Made by a program: the position numbers and the translations under genes. Source: Lysobacteraceae bacterium (GTDB taxonomy: Bacteria > Pseudomonadota > Gammaproteobacteria > Xanthomonadales > Xanthomonadaceae). From it: DNA of 13,736 bases. Location: assembly GCA_004173415.1 (NCBI GenBank), contig SEHC01000041.1, positions 1 to 13,736 of the forward strand, in the 5' to 3' direction. Shown in pieces: positions 1 to 10,469 of this stretch (the first letter of the stretch is position 1; each line of letters begins with the position of its first letter). The notes under the pieces were generated by a model. It did not search any database. It was given only the letters and a program-made list of their open reading frames with translations, and was not told where the DNA came from.

Positions 1-1486
<1,486 letters not shown>

Positions 1487-1490
<4 letters not shown>

Positions 1491-2434
1491 GCGGTCGCTC
1501 GTAGTCGTTGTTCGGAAAGGAGGCGGCGCGCGGTTTCGGCGTCGCGTTGCATCTGCTCGGTCAGCGAGGGCAGATCGGGGAACTTCAGCTCGTCGCGCAG
1601 CTTGGCGACGAATTCCACTTCGATATGGCGACCGTAGAGGTCGCCATCGAAATCGAACAGGTGGGCTTCCAGCAGCGGCTCGATGCCATCGACCGTGGGC
1701 CGGGTGCCGAAACTGGAGACCGAGGCGCGCGGGCGCTCCCCTACCCCATGCACCCAGGTGGCGTAGATACCCGACAGCGCGGGAGTCTTGGGAAAGCGCA
1801 GGTTGGCGGTGGGAAAGCCCAGGGTGCGGCCGAGTTGCTTGCCCCGGACCACCCGGCCGGCGATCGAATAGGGCCGCCCGAGCAGGCGCGCGGCGTCGGT
1901 GAAGTCGCCACTGCGCAGCGCCTCGCGGATCCGGGTGCTGGACACGCGCTCGCCCTGGCACTGGACCGGTTCGATCTCGCCGGCGACGAAGCCCGAGCCG
2001 GCACCCAGCTCGCGCAGCAGCGCCAGGTCGCCGCCGCGACGGTGGCCGAAGCGGAATTCCGGGCCGATCCAGACTTCGCGGGCGTGCAGGCGGCCGACCA
2101 GCAGCCGGCGCACGAACTCTTCAGCGCTCATCGCCGAGAGGAAGTCGTTGAAGCGCAGCAGGCCGACCCCGTCGACGCCCAGCGCGCGCAGGCCCTGGTA
2201 CTTGCCCCGGGCCAGGGTCAGGCGCGGCGGCGGAAGCTCGCGGGAGAAGTATTCGCGCGGCAGCGGTTCGAAGCTCAACGCCACCGCCGGCAGGGACAAA
2301 TCGCGGGCACGGGCGACCGCATGGCGCACCAGCGCCCGATGGCCCAGGTGCAGACCGTCGAAGGCGCCGATGCAGACCACGCTACCCTGCGGGAACAACG
2401 CCCCGCCATCGACGTCACGAAACAGCCTGCTCAT
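1487..2434 (-). CDS. ribF: Bifunctional riboflavin kinase / FMN adenylyltransferase (FAD synthetase)
   Basis: Converts riboflavin to FMN and then FAD in the cytoplasm. The N-terminal adenylyltransferase domain shows GAFDGLHLGH (23-32, the nucleotidyltransferase HxGH site), FRFGHRRGGD (about 127-136) and SSTRIR (165-170). The C-terminal riboflavin kinase domain shows GKQLGRTLGFPTANL (about 198-212), SGIYATWVHG, and an FDFDGDLYGRHIEVEF segment near the end. The length of 315 residues is normal for the family. I chose the ATG at 2434 because known relatives begin MSRLFRDV. An in-frame ATG two codons upstream (2440) is an alternative, and neither has a clear Shine-Dalgarno sequence. It lies 30 bp after murJ and overlaps the ileS start by 4 bp, so the three genes probably form one operon. 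Confidence 0.96.
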
Positions 2435-2464
2435 CACCATGAAGTATAGCCGGGCGCGCCCGGC

Positions 2465-4096
2465 TCAATGGCCGCGCAGGTCGCGCGGACGGATGCCCTG
2501 CAGCCACAGGACCGCGCCATACAGCCCGCCACCGGCCCCGACCAGCACCAGCAGGCGCCAGCCGCGCTGCCACCACGACCACGGCGTCCATTCCGGCCAC
2601 AGCCAGAGCAGGGCCAGCAGCACCGCCAGCATGGCCACGCTGGCCACGGCGATCTGGCGCAGGAACCGGCCCCAGCCGGCCTGCACCTGGTAGACCGCGG
2701 CACGCTTCAGGTACCACCACAGCTGCAAGGCGTTGAGCCAGCCGGCCAGGGCGATGGCCAGGGCCAGCAGCGCATGCGCACCGGGCAGGTGGCCGAGCGC
2801 GGCGAACCAACTGCCGCCGCTCCTGGCCAGCGCGGCCTGGCCGGCTTCGGTGAAGGACAGGAGTCCGGCGAACAGGAGCACAGTGAAAAGTGCATTGGCG
2901 ATCACCGAGACCACCGCCGCCTTCACCGGGGTACGCGTGTCCTGGCGCGAATAGAACGCCGGTGCCAGCACCTTGACCAGGAGGAAGGCAGGAACCGCGA
3001 TCGACTGGGTCATCACGCTCAGGCTGCTCATGCGCACGTCCGTCGCGGTGAACCTGCGGTACTGGAACAGGGTGGAGACCAGCGGCTCGGCGCACAGGAT
3101 CAGGCCGATGCAGGCGGGGATGCCGATCAGCAGGCATAGCCGGAAACCCCAGTCCAGGCCCTTCGAGAAGCCCTGCGGATCGGTCGAGGCATGGCGGCTG
3201 GACAAGTGCGGCAGGATCACCGTGCCGATCGCCACGCCGAACATGCCCAGCGGGAACTCGAGCAGGCGGTCGCTGTAGTAGAGCCAGGTCACGCTGCCGC
3301 CGACCAGGAACGAGGCCATCATCGTGTTGATCAGCAGGTTGACCTGGGCCACCGAGGAGCCGAACAGGGTCGGCACCATCAGCTTCAGGATCTTGCGCAC
3401 GCCGGCGTGGGCCAGGCCCCAGCGGGGCCTTGGCAGCAGCCCGATCCGGGCCAGCGCCGGCAACTGGAAGCCCAGCTGCAGGATGCCCGCGGCGAACACC
3501 CCCCAGGCCAGGGCCAGGACCGGGTCCAGGCCCCCTCGCGGCATCAGCGGCGCCAGGCCGAGCGCTGCGGCGATCATCGCCACGTTCATCAGCACCGGCG
3601 ACAGCGCGGGGACGGCGAAACGCTCGTAACTGTTGAGGATCCCGCCAGCCAGCGAGGCCAGCGAGATGAACAGCGCATACGGGAAGGTGATGCGCAGCAT
3701 CTCGGCGGCCAGCTGCGACTGCTCGCTGCCGGGCTCGAAGCCCGGGGCAAACAGGCGCATGACCGCCGGGGCGGCCAGCACCGCCGCGGCGGTCAGCACC
3801 ACCAGCGCGGCCATCAGCGTGCCCGCGACCCGGTCGACCAGCGCCTTGACCTCGGCCTGGCTGCGGGTGGCCTTGTACTCGGCCAGCACCGGGACGAACG
3901 CCATCGAGAACGATCCCTCGGCGGACAGTCGGCGCATGAAATTGGGGATCCGGAACGCCACCACGAATGCGTCCATGGCCGGCCCGGCCCCGAACACCGC
4001 GGCGTAGACCTGGTCGCGGACCAGCCCCGACACCCGGGACAGGAAGGTCATCGAGCTGAAAATGGCGGTGGAACGCAGCAGCCGGTTGCCACTCAT
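2465..4096 (-). CDS. murJ: Lipid II flippase MurJ
   Basis: Inner-membrane MOP-superfamily transporter that flips lipid II to the periplasmic face for peptidoglycan synthesis. The 543-residue protein is hydrophobic along its length, as expected for about 14 membrane helices. Residues known to matter in E. coli MurJ are present with a constant offset at the N-terminus: R21, R27, D42, R55, R56 and E60, in FLSRVSGLVRDQ and MDAFVVAFRIPNFMRRL. R277 and E280 occur in SDRLLEFPLG. An in-frame TTG at 4123 would add nine residues. I reject it because GGAG at 4105-4108 sits 8 nt before the ATG at 4096 and relatives begin near this methionine. It is the first gene of murJ-ribF-ileS, divergent from rpsT across about 113 bp. 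I could not pick its promoter with confidence. Confidence 0.96.
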   Translation of the reverse strand: MSGNRLLRSTAIFSSMTFLSRVSGLVRDQVYAAVFGAGPAMDAFVVAFRIPNFMRRLSAEGSFSMAFVPVLAEYKATRSQAEVKALVDRVAGTLMAALVVLTAAAVLAAPAVMRLFAPGFEPGSEQSQLAAEMLRITFPYALFISLASLAGGILNSYERFAVPALSPVLMNVAMIAAALGLAPLMPRGGLDPVLALAWGVFAAGILQLGFQLPALARIGLLPRPRWGLAHAGVRKILKLMVPTLFGSSVAQVNLLINTMMASFLVGGSVTWLYYSDRLLEFPLGMFGVAIGTVILPHLSSRHASTDPQGFSKGLDWGFRLCLLIGIPACIGLILCAEPLVSTLFQYRRFTATDVRMSSLSVMTQSIAVPAFLLVKVLAPAFYSRQDTRTPVKAAVVSVIANALFTVLLFAGLLSFTEAGQAALARSGGSWFAALGHLPGAHALLALAIALAGWLNALQLWWYLKRAAVYQVQAGWGRFLRQIAVASVAMLAVLLALLWLWPEWTPWSWWQRGWRLLVLVGAGGGLYGAVLWLQGIRPRDLRGH

Positions 4097-4104
4097 CGGC
4101 TCTT

Positions 4105-4108
4105 CTCC
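4105..4108 (-). promoter_or_regulatory. Ribosome binding site that fixes the murJ start
   Basis: Read on the minus strand this is GGAG, 8 nt upstream of the ATG at 4096. It supports that start over the upstream in-frame TTG at 4123. Confidence 0.7.
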
Positions 4109-4114
4109 GGCGGG

Positions 4115-4143
4115 TTGACGCAAGTGCTTGAATAGACCATAAT
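4115..4143 (+). promoter_or_regulatory. Sigma70 promoter of rpsT
   Basis: A -35 element TTGACG (4115-4120) and a -10 element CATAAT (4138-4143) are separated by exactly 17 bp. Each differs from consensus by one base. Transcription would start near 4150, giving a leader of about 60 nt before the GTG at 4210. It is the best promoter match I saw in the window, as expected for a ribosomal protein gene. Confidence 0.75.
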
Positions 4144-4197
4144 TTCGCGTTCGTTTTTCCGCATTCCGCCCATTACCGCTCCACCCAACGATTTCCT

Positions 4198-4201
4198 AGG
4201 A
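4198..4201 (+). promoter_or_regulatory. Ribosome binding site of rpsT
   Basis: AGGA lies 8 nt before the GTG start at 4210. E. coli rpsT also uses a non-ATG start (UUG) and is autoregulated at translation, so a GTG here is in keeping with the family. Confidence 0.6.
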
Positions 4202-4209
4202 TACCCACC

Positions 4210-4336
4210 GTGGCAAATATCAAGTCCGCCAAGAAGCGCGCCAAGCAGGCCGTCGTGCGCAACATGCGCAATACCGGCCAGCGTTCGACACAAGAGCCGC
4301 CTGACCGCCCGCATCAAGGCCCTGCAGGCCGCCTGA
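4210..4336 (+). pseudogene. rpsT: 30S ribosomal protein S20, internally deleted and frameshifted
   Basis: S20 is a small basic protein that binds the 5' domain of 16S rRNA during early 30S assembly. Codons 1-26 (4210-4287) read as normal S20, beginning MANIKSAKKRAKQ and running to NTGQRS. At 4289 another frame takes up HKSRLTARIKALQAA, the usual S20 C-terminus, ending at TGA 4334-4336. Intact xanthomonad S20 is about 89 residues, so some 47-48 codons are missing. The two parts are offset by one base, so the deletion is not a multiple of three and is about 140 bp. Translation from the GTG would run out of frame to TAA at 4357-4359 and give a 49-residue peptide with only the N-terminal helix native. 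Promoter, ribosome binding site and terminator look intact. The cause may be a true deletion or an assembly error; the sequence alone cannot decide. Confidence 0.9.
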
Positions 4337-4357
4337 TCCGGCGTCCCGCATGGCAGT

Positions 4358-4386
4358 AAAAAAACCCGGCTCCGGCCGGGTTTTTT
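4358..4386. terminator. Bidirectional intrinsic terminator between rpsT and obgE
   Basis: The stem CCCGGC (4365-4370) pairs with GCCGGG (4375-4380) around a TCCG loop. Seven A's lie on the left and six T's on the right, so the structure can end transcription from both directions. It serves rpsT on the plus strand and, about 100 bp beyond its stop codon, obgE on the minus strand. The A-tract overlaps the out-of-frame TAA of the broken rpsT. Confidence 0.88.
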
Positions 4387-4481
4387 GCGGGCGCGGCGCG
4401 GTCACACCGCCGGCCGCGGACAACGGCCTGCCCCAGGCGCGGGGCCGGCGCGGAGAACGGACGGCTCGCGCGGTGCCTGCC

Positions 4482-5534
4482 TCAGCCGGCCGCATCGCGC
4501 GCGTCCTGCTCGTCCTCTTTAAGCCGGTCGAAGAAGGCCATCACGTCCTTCATGATCGGCCAGGTGCCGTCACGGGAAACCGCCGAGGTCACGTACCAGG
4601 GCCCGGACCAGCCCAGCTCCGCAACCACTTCGGCGGCGCGGGTGGCGGCTTCGTCCTCGAACATCAGGTCGGCCTTGTTCAGCACCAGCCAGCGCGGCTT
4701 CTGCAGAAGTTCCGGGTCATGCCGCTCCAGTTCGCGCTCGATGGCGCGCACCTGCTCGGCCGGGGAAATCTCCACCCCGCCCTCCATCGGCGCCATGTCC
4801 ACCAGGTGCAGCAGTAGGCGGGTGCGCTGCAGGTGGCGCAGGAACTGGGCGCCCAGCCCGGCGCCATCGGCCGCGCCCTCGATCAGGCCGGGGATGTCGG
4901 CGATCACGAAACTGCGGTGCGCCTCGACGCTGACCACGCCCAGGTTCGGATAAAGCGTGGTGAAGGGATAGTCGGCCACCTTCGGCGTGGCCGCCGAGAC
5001 GGCGCGGATGAAGGTGCTCTTGCCGGCATTGGGGAAGCCCAGCAGGCCGACGTCGGCCAGCAGCTTCAGTTCCATCTTCAGGGTCCGCGCCTCGCCTTCG
5101 TCGCCGGGCGTGGCCCGGCGCGGCGAGCGCGTCACCGAGCTCTTGAAATGCATGTTGCCCAGGCCGCCCTTGCCGCCCTTGGCCACCAGCAGGCGGTCGC
5201 CATGGCGGGTCAGGTCGCCGATCAGCTCGTCGGTCCCGACATTGGTGATGGCGGTGCCTACCGGCACGCTGATCACCAGATCGTCGCCGCCCTTGCCGTA
5301 GCGCTGCTGGCCCATGCCGTTCTCGCCGCGCTGGGCCTTGAAGATGCGCTGGTGGCGGAAATCGACCAGGGTGCTGATGTTCTCGTCGGCCTCGATCCAC
5401 ACGCTGCCGCCACCGCCGCCATCGCCCCCGTCCGGGCCGCCCAGCGGGATGAACTTCTCGCGGCGGAAGCCAATGCAGCCATCGCCGCCATTGCCGGCCA
5501 CGACATCGATTTCTGCTTCGTCTACGAGCTTCAT
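4482..5534 (-). CDS. obgE: Obg family GTPase (CgtA)
   Basis: Essential GTPase associated with the 50S subunit, involved in large-subunit assembly and stress signalling. Residues 1 to about 158 form the glycine-rich Obg fold (GNGGDGC, GGPDGGDGGGGGSVW). The G domain follows, with P-loop GFPNAGKST (166-174), switch FTT (191-193), DIPG (213-216), NKAD (286-289) and SA (317-318). The length of 350 residues is normal for gammaproteobacterial ObgE without a C-terminal OCT domain; the tail is acidic (KEDEQDARD). I chose the ATG at 5534 because relatives begin MKLVDEAEI. An in-frame extension to 5654 would run through a terminator-like hairpin and has no family resemblance. The ribosome binding site is weak. 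It is the last gene of rplU-rpmA-obgE. Confidence 0.97.
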   Translation of the reverse strand: MKLVDEAEIDVVAGNGGDGCIGFRREKFIPLGGPDGGDGGGGGSVWIEADENISTLVDFRHQRIFKAQRGENGMGQQRYGKGGDDLVISVPVGTAITNVGTDELIGDLTRHGDRLLVAKGGKGGLGNMHFKSSVTRSPRRATPGDEGEARTLKMELKLLADVGLLGFPNAGKSTFIRAVSAATPKVADYPFTTLYPNLGVVSVEAHRSFVIADIPGLIEGAADGAGLGAQFLRHLQRTRLLLHLVDMAPMEGGVEISPAEQVRAIERELERHDPELLQKPRWLVLNKADLMFEDEAATRAAEVVAELGWSGPWYVTSAVSRDGTWPIMKDVMAFFDRLKEDEQDARDAAG

Positions 5535-5641
5535 AAGTTTGGATTCGGAAGTGGGGAACGGAAGAACGTGGAAACGGAGGAACGTGCCTGCCGGCCGCGC
5601 CGGGGCGTCGCGGGGGCCGCGGCGGCATCGCCGGAGAAACG

Positions 5642-5664
5642 AAAAGCCCCGCACGCGGCGGGGC
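5642..5664 (-). terminator. Hairpin with short T-run between rpmA and obgE (partial terminator)
   Basis: On the minus strand the stem GCCCCG/CGGGGC (arms 5646-5651 and 5659-5664) has a 7-nt loop and is followed by four T's (5645-5642). It lies just after the rpmA stop and about 110 bp before obgE. A short T-run suggests incomplete termination, which would lower obgE transcription relative to the two ribosomal protein genes. That role is inferred. Confidence 0.6.
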
Positions 5665-5687
5665 CATTCGCTTGCTGCCGCAGGAGC

Positions 5688-5948
5688 TTACGCCTCCGCG
5701 ACGACGCTCACGGTGCGACGCTTCTTGGCGCCCTTGACCGAGAACTCGACCTTGCCGTCGACCAGCGCGAACAGCGTGTGGTCGCGACCCAAGCCGACGC
5801 CCGGACCCGGATGGAACTCGGTACCGCGCTGGCGCACGATGATGTTGCCGGCGTCGATTGCCTGGCCGCCATAGATCTTGACGCCCAGCATCTTCGGATT
5901 GGAGTCGCGGCCGTTGCGCGAGGAGCCTACGCCCTTTTTATGTGCCAT
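5688..5948 (-). CDS. rpmA: 50S ribosomal protein L27
   Basis: Small basic protein of the large subunit whose N-terminus reaches towards the peptidyl transferase centre. The 86 residues match the family over the full length: MAHKKGVGSSRNGRDSNPK at the start, then GVKIYGGQ, IIVRQRGT and GRDHTLFALVDG. The N-terminus starts directly with AHKKG, the usual form in proteobacteria, with no cleaved leader. It lies 11 bp after rplU. Its strong ribosome binding site TAAGGAG (5956-5962) includes the rplU stop codon, so the two genes are tightly linked in expression. Confidence 0.98.
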   Translation of the reverse strand: MAHKKGVGSSRNGRDSNPKMLGVKIYGGQAIDAGNIIVRQRGTEFHPGPGVGLGRDHTLFALVDGKVEFSVKGAKKRRTVSVVAEA

Positions 5949-5955
5949 GACCTAT

Positions 5956-5962
5956 CTCCTTA
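5956..5962 (-). promoter_or_regulatory. rpmA ribosome binding site overlapping the rplU stop codon
   Basis: On the minus strand the bases TAAGGAG contain both the TAA stop of rplU and the Shine-Dalgarno sequence of rpmA, 7 nt before its ATG. Ribosomes ending on rplU are therefore placed to start on rpmA. Confidence 0.8.
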
Positions 5963-6280
5963 CTTGCTGTCACCACCGGCAATGCCGGTGATTTCGATTT
6001 CGGTGTAGTGCTGCCGGTGACCCATCTGCTTCTTGTGGTGCTTGCGGCGGCGGAACTTGATGATGCGCACCTTGTCGGCGCGACCATGGGACTTGACGGT
6101 GGCGGTGACGGTGGCGCCTTTCAGCGCGTCGCCGAGCTTGATGCCCTCGCCGTCGCCCAGCATCAGGATCTGGTCGAACTTGATCTCCTGGCCGGCTTCG
6201 GTCTCGAGCTTCTCGACGCGAATCGTCTCGCCCGTCATCACGCGGTATTGCTTACCGCCGGTGACTAGAACTGCGTACAT
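5960..6280 (-). CDS. rplU: 50S ribosomal protein L21
   Basis: Large-subunit protein that binds 23S rRNA. The 106-residue length is normal. Family features are MYAVLVTGGKQYRV at the start, a central LGDGEGIKLGDALKGATV, and the basic signature KVRIIKFRRRKHHKKQMGHRQ near the C-terminus. GAAGGA (6288-6293, minus strand) lies 7 nt before the ATG. It is the first gene of rplU-rpmA-obgE, behind the promoter at 6343-6372. Confidence 0.98.
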   Translation of the reverse strand: MYAVLVTGGKQYRVMTGETIRVEKLETEAGQEIKFDQILMLGDGEGIKLGDALKGATVTATVKSHGRADKVRIIKFRRRKHHKKQMGHRQHYTEIEITGIAGGDSK

Positions 6281-6342
6281 GGGTGTTTCCTTCTGTAGTT
6301 ATTTTATTGACCCTGCCGCCATCGAGGGCAGACAGGAGCGGA

Positions 6343-6372
6343 ATTGTAATGGTTTCAGCAGGTTAGGGTCAA
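6343..6372 (-). promoter_or_regulatory. Sigma70 promoter of the rplU-rpmA-obgE operon
   Basis: On the minus strand a -35 element TTGACC (6372-6367) and a -10 element TACAAT (6348-6343) are separated by 18 bp. The predicted leader is about 55 nt, to the ATG at 6280. It is the best promoter match upstream of rplU, but it has not been tested. Confidence 0.65.
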
Positions 6373-6416
6373 CCACCCCGGTGGCCGGGCCAAGCATGCG
6401 CCGGACCGGGGGGTGG
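6373..6416. repeat. Imperfect GC-rich inverted repeat upstream of uvrA
   Basis: CCACCCCGGT near 6373-6382 and ACCGGGGGGTGG at 6405-6416 are near-complementary, with further pairing of CCGG segments inside and a loop around AAGCATGC. There is no T-run on either side. It abuts the -35 element of the rplU promoter and lies in the 5' region of uvrA. It may be a leader hairpin or protein site, or simply chance pairing in GC-rich DNA. Confidence 0.35.
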
Positions 6417-6549
6417 AAATGCCTTTCCAGGGCGGCTCCCAGCCTGTCCCCCAGGCAAACCGGGCCGCCGGCAACGCTTTCACTGGCGGTATTTGCCCCC
6501 AGATCAGCGGATCGCTACGCTCCCCTGTTCGCTACCCGGACCCCCACCG

Positions 6550-9530
<2,981 letters not shown>

Positions 9531-9534
<4 letters not shown>

Positions 9535-9950
9535 GCGGGATGACCGAAAGCCCCGCGCGCGCGGCAATCTTCAGCACCCGGATCGACGTGCGCTGGGGCG
9601 ACATGGATGCGTTCAACCACGTCAACAACGCCCAGTACCTGCGCTACCTGGAGGAAGCACGGATCCAATGGCTGTCCCAGGTGGGGGTTTCCATCACCGG
9701 GGGCAGCGCGCCGGTGCTGGCGGCCAGCACCCTCAACTACCGCAAGCCGATCCAATGGCCCAGCCAGTTGCGGGTCGAACTGTTCGTCGACCGGATCGGC
9801 AACAGCAGCATGACCATCGGCCACCGGCTGCTTTCCTCCGCCGAACCGGCGGCCCTGCATTGCGATGGCCACGTGGTGATCGTCTGGATCGACACCGCGA
9901 CCGGCAGGAGCGTGAGCCTGCCGGAGGACCTGCGCAAGGCTGTTGCCTGA
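9531..9950 (+). CDS. Hotdog-fold acyl-CoA thioesterase (4HBT / YbgC-FadM type)
   Basis: A 139-residue single-domain hotdog protein, predicted to hydrolyse acyl-CoA thioesters in the cytoplasm. The substrate cannot be told from sequence. The family signature WGDMDAFNHVNNAQYLRYLEEAR (22-44) is complete, with D26 at the usual catalytic aspartate position and N29/H30 beside it. The ATG at 9531 overlaps the uvrA TGA (ATGA), and its ribosome binding site lies inside uvrA, so translation is probably coupled. The link to DNA repair is likely positional, not functional. A perfect hairpin follows the stop codon. Confidence 0.88.
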
Positions 9951-9951
9951 T

Positions 9952-9975
9952 CCGTGCGCCAATTCCGGCGCACGG
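9952..9975. terminator. Perfect 9-bp hairpin between convergent genes
   Basis: CCGTGCGCC (9952-9960) pairs fully with GGCGCACGG (9967-9975) around the loop AATTCC. It sits 1 bp after the thioesterase stop and 9 bp from the PCu(A)C stop on the other strand. Neither side has a T-run, so it is not a classical intrinsic terminator. It may still stall polymerase or protect 3' ends of both transcripts. Confidence 0.5.
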
Positions 9976-9984
9976 CCCGCGACG

Positions 9985-10431
9985 TTATGGGGCCGCCTTC
10001 CTGACCCCCAGCTCGGCAAGGATCTCGCGTCCGTCCTGCAGCTTGAACGCGACCACCACCTTGCTGCCTTCGCTCAGCGGCGCGTGCGGCCGCATCAGCA
10101 TCAGGTGCATGCCACCGGGCTTGAGCACCGCGTTGCCATCGGGGGCGATCCGCAACTGCTCCAGTTCGCGCATCCGGTTGACGCCGTCGATGACCCGCGT
10201 TTCATGTAACGACACCTCGGCGAACGCCGGGCTGCTGGCCGATACGATGACGGCCGGCGTCGGGCATGGATTGGTGATGCGGCCGAAGCCGGCCATCATC
10301 GGCATCGACCTGGGCGGCAGGCGGACCCAGCTGTCCTTGATCGCGGGGCTGCACTCGCGCGCCGCGGCTTGCAACGCGCAAGTAGCCAGTAACAGGGCCA
10401 GTGCGCGCCTGGCGAGATGTCGGTTGTCCAT
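9985..10431 (-). CDS. Periplasmic copper chaperone, PCu(A)C family
   Basis: Exported copper(I)-binding protein. In other bacteria the family delivers copper to the CuA or CuB centre of cytochrome oxidase. The 148-residue precursor has a signal peptide (RR at 8-9, hydrophobic 11-20, likely cleavage near AAA at 22-24). The full metal motif H-X10-M-X21-H-X-M is present as H76, M87, H109 and M111. C27 and C56 are extra cysteines that could form a disulfide in the periplasm. C18 follows L-A-T, a poor lipobox, so a lipoprotein is less likely. The start ATG has AAGG only about 4 nt upstream. No cytochrome oxidase, Sco or other copper gene is nearby. Divergent from the crotonase gene across 38 bp. 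Confidence 0.88.
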   Translation of the reverse strand: MDNRHLARRALALLLATCALQAAARECSPAIKDSWVRLPPRSMPMMAGFGRITNPCPTPAVIVSASSPAFAEVSLHETRVIDGVNRMRELEQLRIAPDGNAVLKPGGMHLMLMRPHAPLSEGSKVVVAFKLQDGREILAELGVRKAAP

Positions 10432-10458
10432 GCCCTTATGATATCCGCCAACCGCACC

Positions 10459-10462
10459 GGAG
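10459..10462 (+). promoter_or_regulatory. Ribosome binding site of the crotonase gene
   Basis: GGAG lies 7 nt before the ATG at 10470 and fixes that start. The whole divergent spacer (10432-10469) is 38 bp, so promoters for one or both genes must overlap coding sequence. Confidence 0.7.
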
Positions 10463-10469
10463 AAGATAA

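Noticed and set aside
5535..5654. 40-residue N-terminal extension of ObgE
   Set aside because: It would translate through the rpmA-obgE hairpin and resembles no ObgE N-terminus. Relatives start at MKLVDEAEI.
6493..6549. 19-residue N-terminal extension of UvrA
   Set aside because: It is proline-rich with no likeness to UvrA and no ribosome binding site. The family start fits the ATG at 6550.
6373..6549. LexA/SOS operator upstream of uvrA
   Set aside because: I looked for CTGT-N8-ACAG and for the TTAGTA-type xanthomonad box and found neither. Short CTGT matches lack the partner half-site.
10360..10400. Lipoprotein signal in the PCu(A)C protein
   Set aside because: The only candidate cysteine, C18, is preceded by L-A-T. 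Threonine just before the cysteine is not usual for a lipobox, and an ordinary signal peptide fits better.
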